Notes under the pieces: model-generated
Told to the model about the DNA's origin: nothing
The model's database searches: none
The model's input: the letters and a program-made list of their open reading frames with translations, nothing else
Assembly (NCBI GenBank): GCA_027625095.1
Contig: JAQBXN010000054.1
Coordinates: 1-51,079 of the forward strand
Source of the DNA: Planctomycetota bacterium
Lineage (GTDB): Bacteria > Planctomycetota > PUPC01 > JACPCR01
DNA length: 51,079 nucleotides
Direction of reading: 5' to 3'
Position numbers and translations under genes: made by a program
In this document: positions 51,012-51,079 of the stretch, piece by piece
How positions within the stretch are numbered: position 1 is the first letter of the stretch
Layout of the letters: each line of letters starts with the position of its first letter

Positions 51012-51079
51012 TCGAAATTAAGTTTCCAACTTCGGCCGAATGATATCCCTTTTAACTGTCCCGGAGGGACCCAGGCGAG

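Noticed and set aside
1..51079. tRNA, rRNA, insertion sequences, phage or plasmid genes
   Set aside because: I looked for cloverleaf arms, rRNA-like segments, transposase and integrase motifs and found none that could be supported.

Overview
The window reads as chromosomal DNA of a free-living Gram-negative bacterium. The evidence is a secretin, ExbB/ExbD channels, lipoprotein and signal-peptide exports, and type II secretion genes. Several traits point to the PVC superphylum or an allied candidate phylum (Verrucomicrobiota, Kiritimatiellota, Lentisphaerota, Sumerlaeota or Hydrogenedentota are all possible): a PilM-to-secretin cluster that recalls the Akkermansia Amuc_1101-1098 region, a zinc-ribbon Ser/Thr kinase, a DUF6785-like membrane protein and a UPF0261/PEP-hydrolase pair. 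The phylum cannot be fixed from this sequence alone. No tRNA, rRNA, transposase, integrase or CRISPR array was seen.

Layout. 1-11 kb, mainly minus strand: a plus-strand exported alpha/alpha-barrel protein, then a minus-strand group gspF-gspG-M55 peptidase, a UPF0261/TIM-barrel pair (the two halves of plant Tm-1 as separate genes), and a 1422-residue two-domain glycogen debranching enzyme. Intergenic elements built of 7-bp repeats sit at almost every gene boundary here and often supply the stop codon. 11-19 kb: an Eis-like acetyltransferase, a response regulator with an unrecognised N-terminal region, a Ser/Thr kinase, a polytopic membrane protein, a charge-segregated hypothetical protein, and a DksA-type zinc-finger protein with a histone-H1-like lysine/alanine tail.

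19.1-32.3 kb is one plus-strand transcription unit with a clear promoter and terminator. It encodes a PilM-PilN fusion, two single-pass envelope proteins and a giant 2622-residue secretin whose first ~2000 residues are roughly 25 helical repeats plus TPRs. I read it as a trans-envelope pilus-like or secretion machine. 32.3-39.3 kb is a second unit: two secreted TPR proteins (one with LysM, one with two SH3-like domains), ExbB with a tandem-repeat N-terminus, and two ExbD proteins, with no TonB. I infer a proton-motive-force-driven envelope motor. 39.3-43 kb holds thioredoxin, a sugar-binding lipoprotein whose two halves are in reversed order (an apparent natural circular permutation), and an Amt ammonium transporter with a structured leader. 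43-51 kb carries addB and addA for double-strand-break repair, separated by an antisense gene for a three-repeat Asn/Gln/Ser/Gly-rich, amyloid-like protein.

The most novel-looking items are the permuted binding protein, the giant secretin with its PilM-PilN fusion, the heptad elements at gene termini, the amyloid-like gene between addB and addA, and the H1-tailed DksA with an extra cysteine pair.
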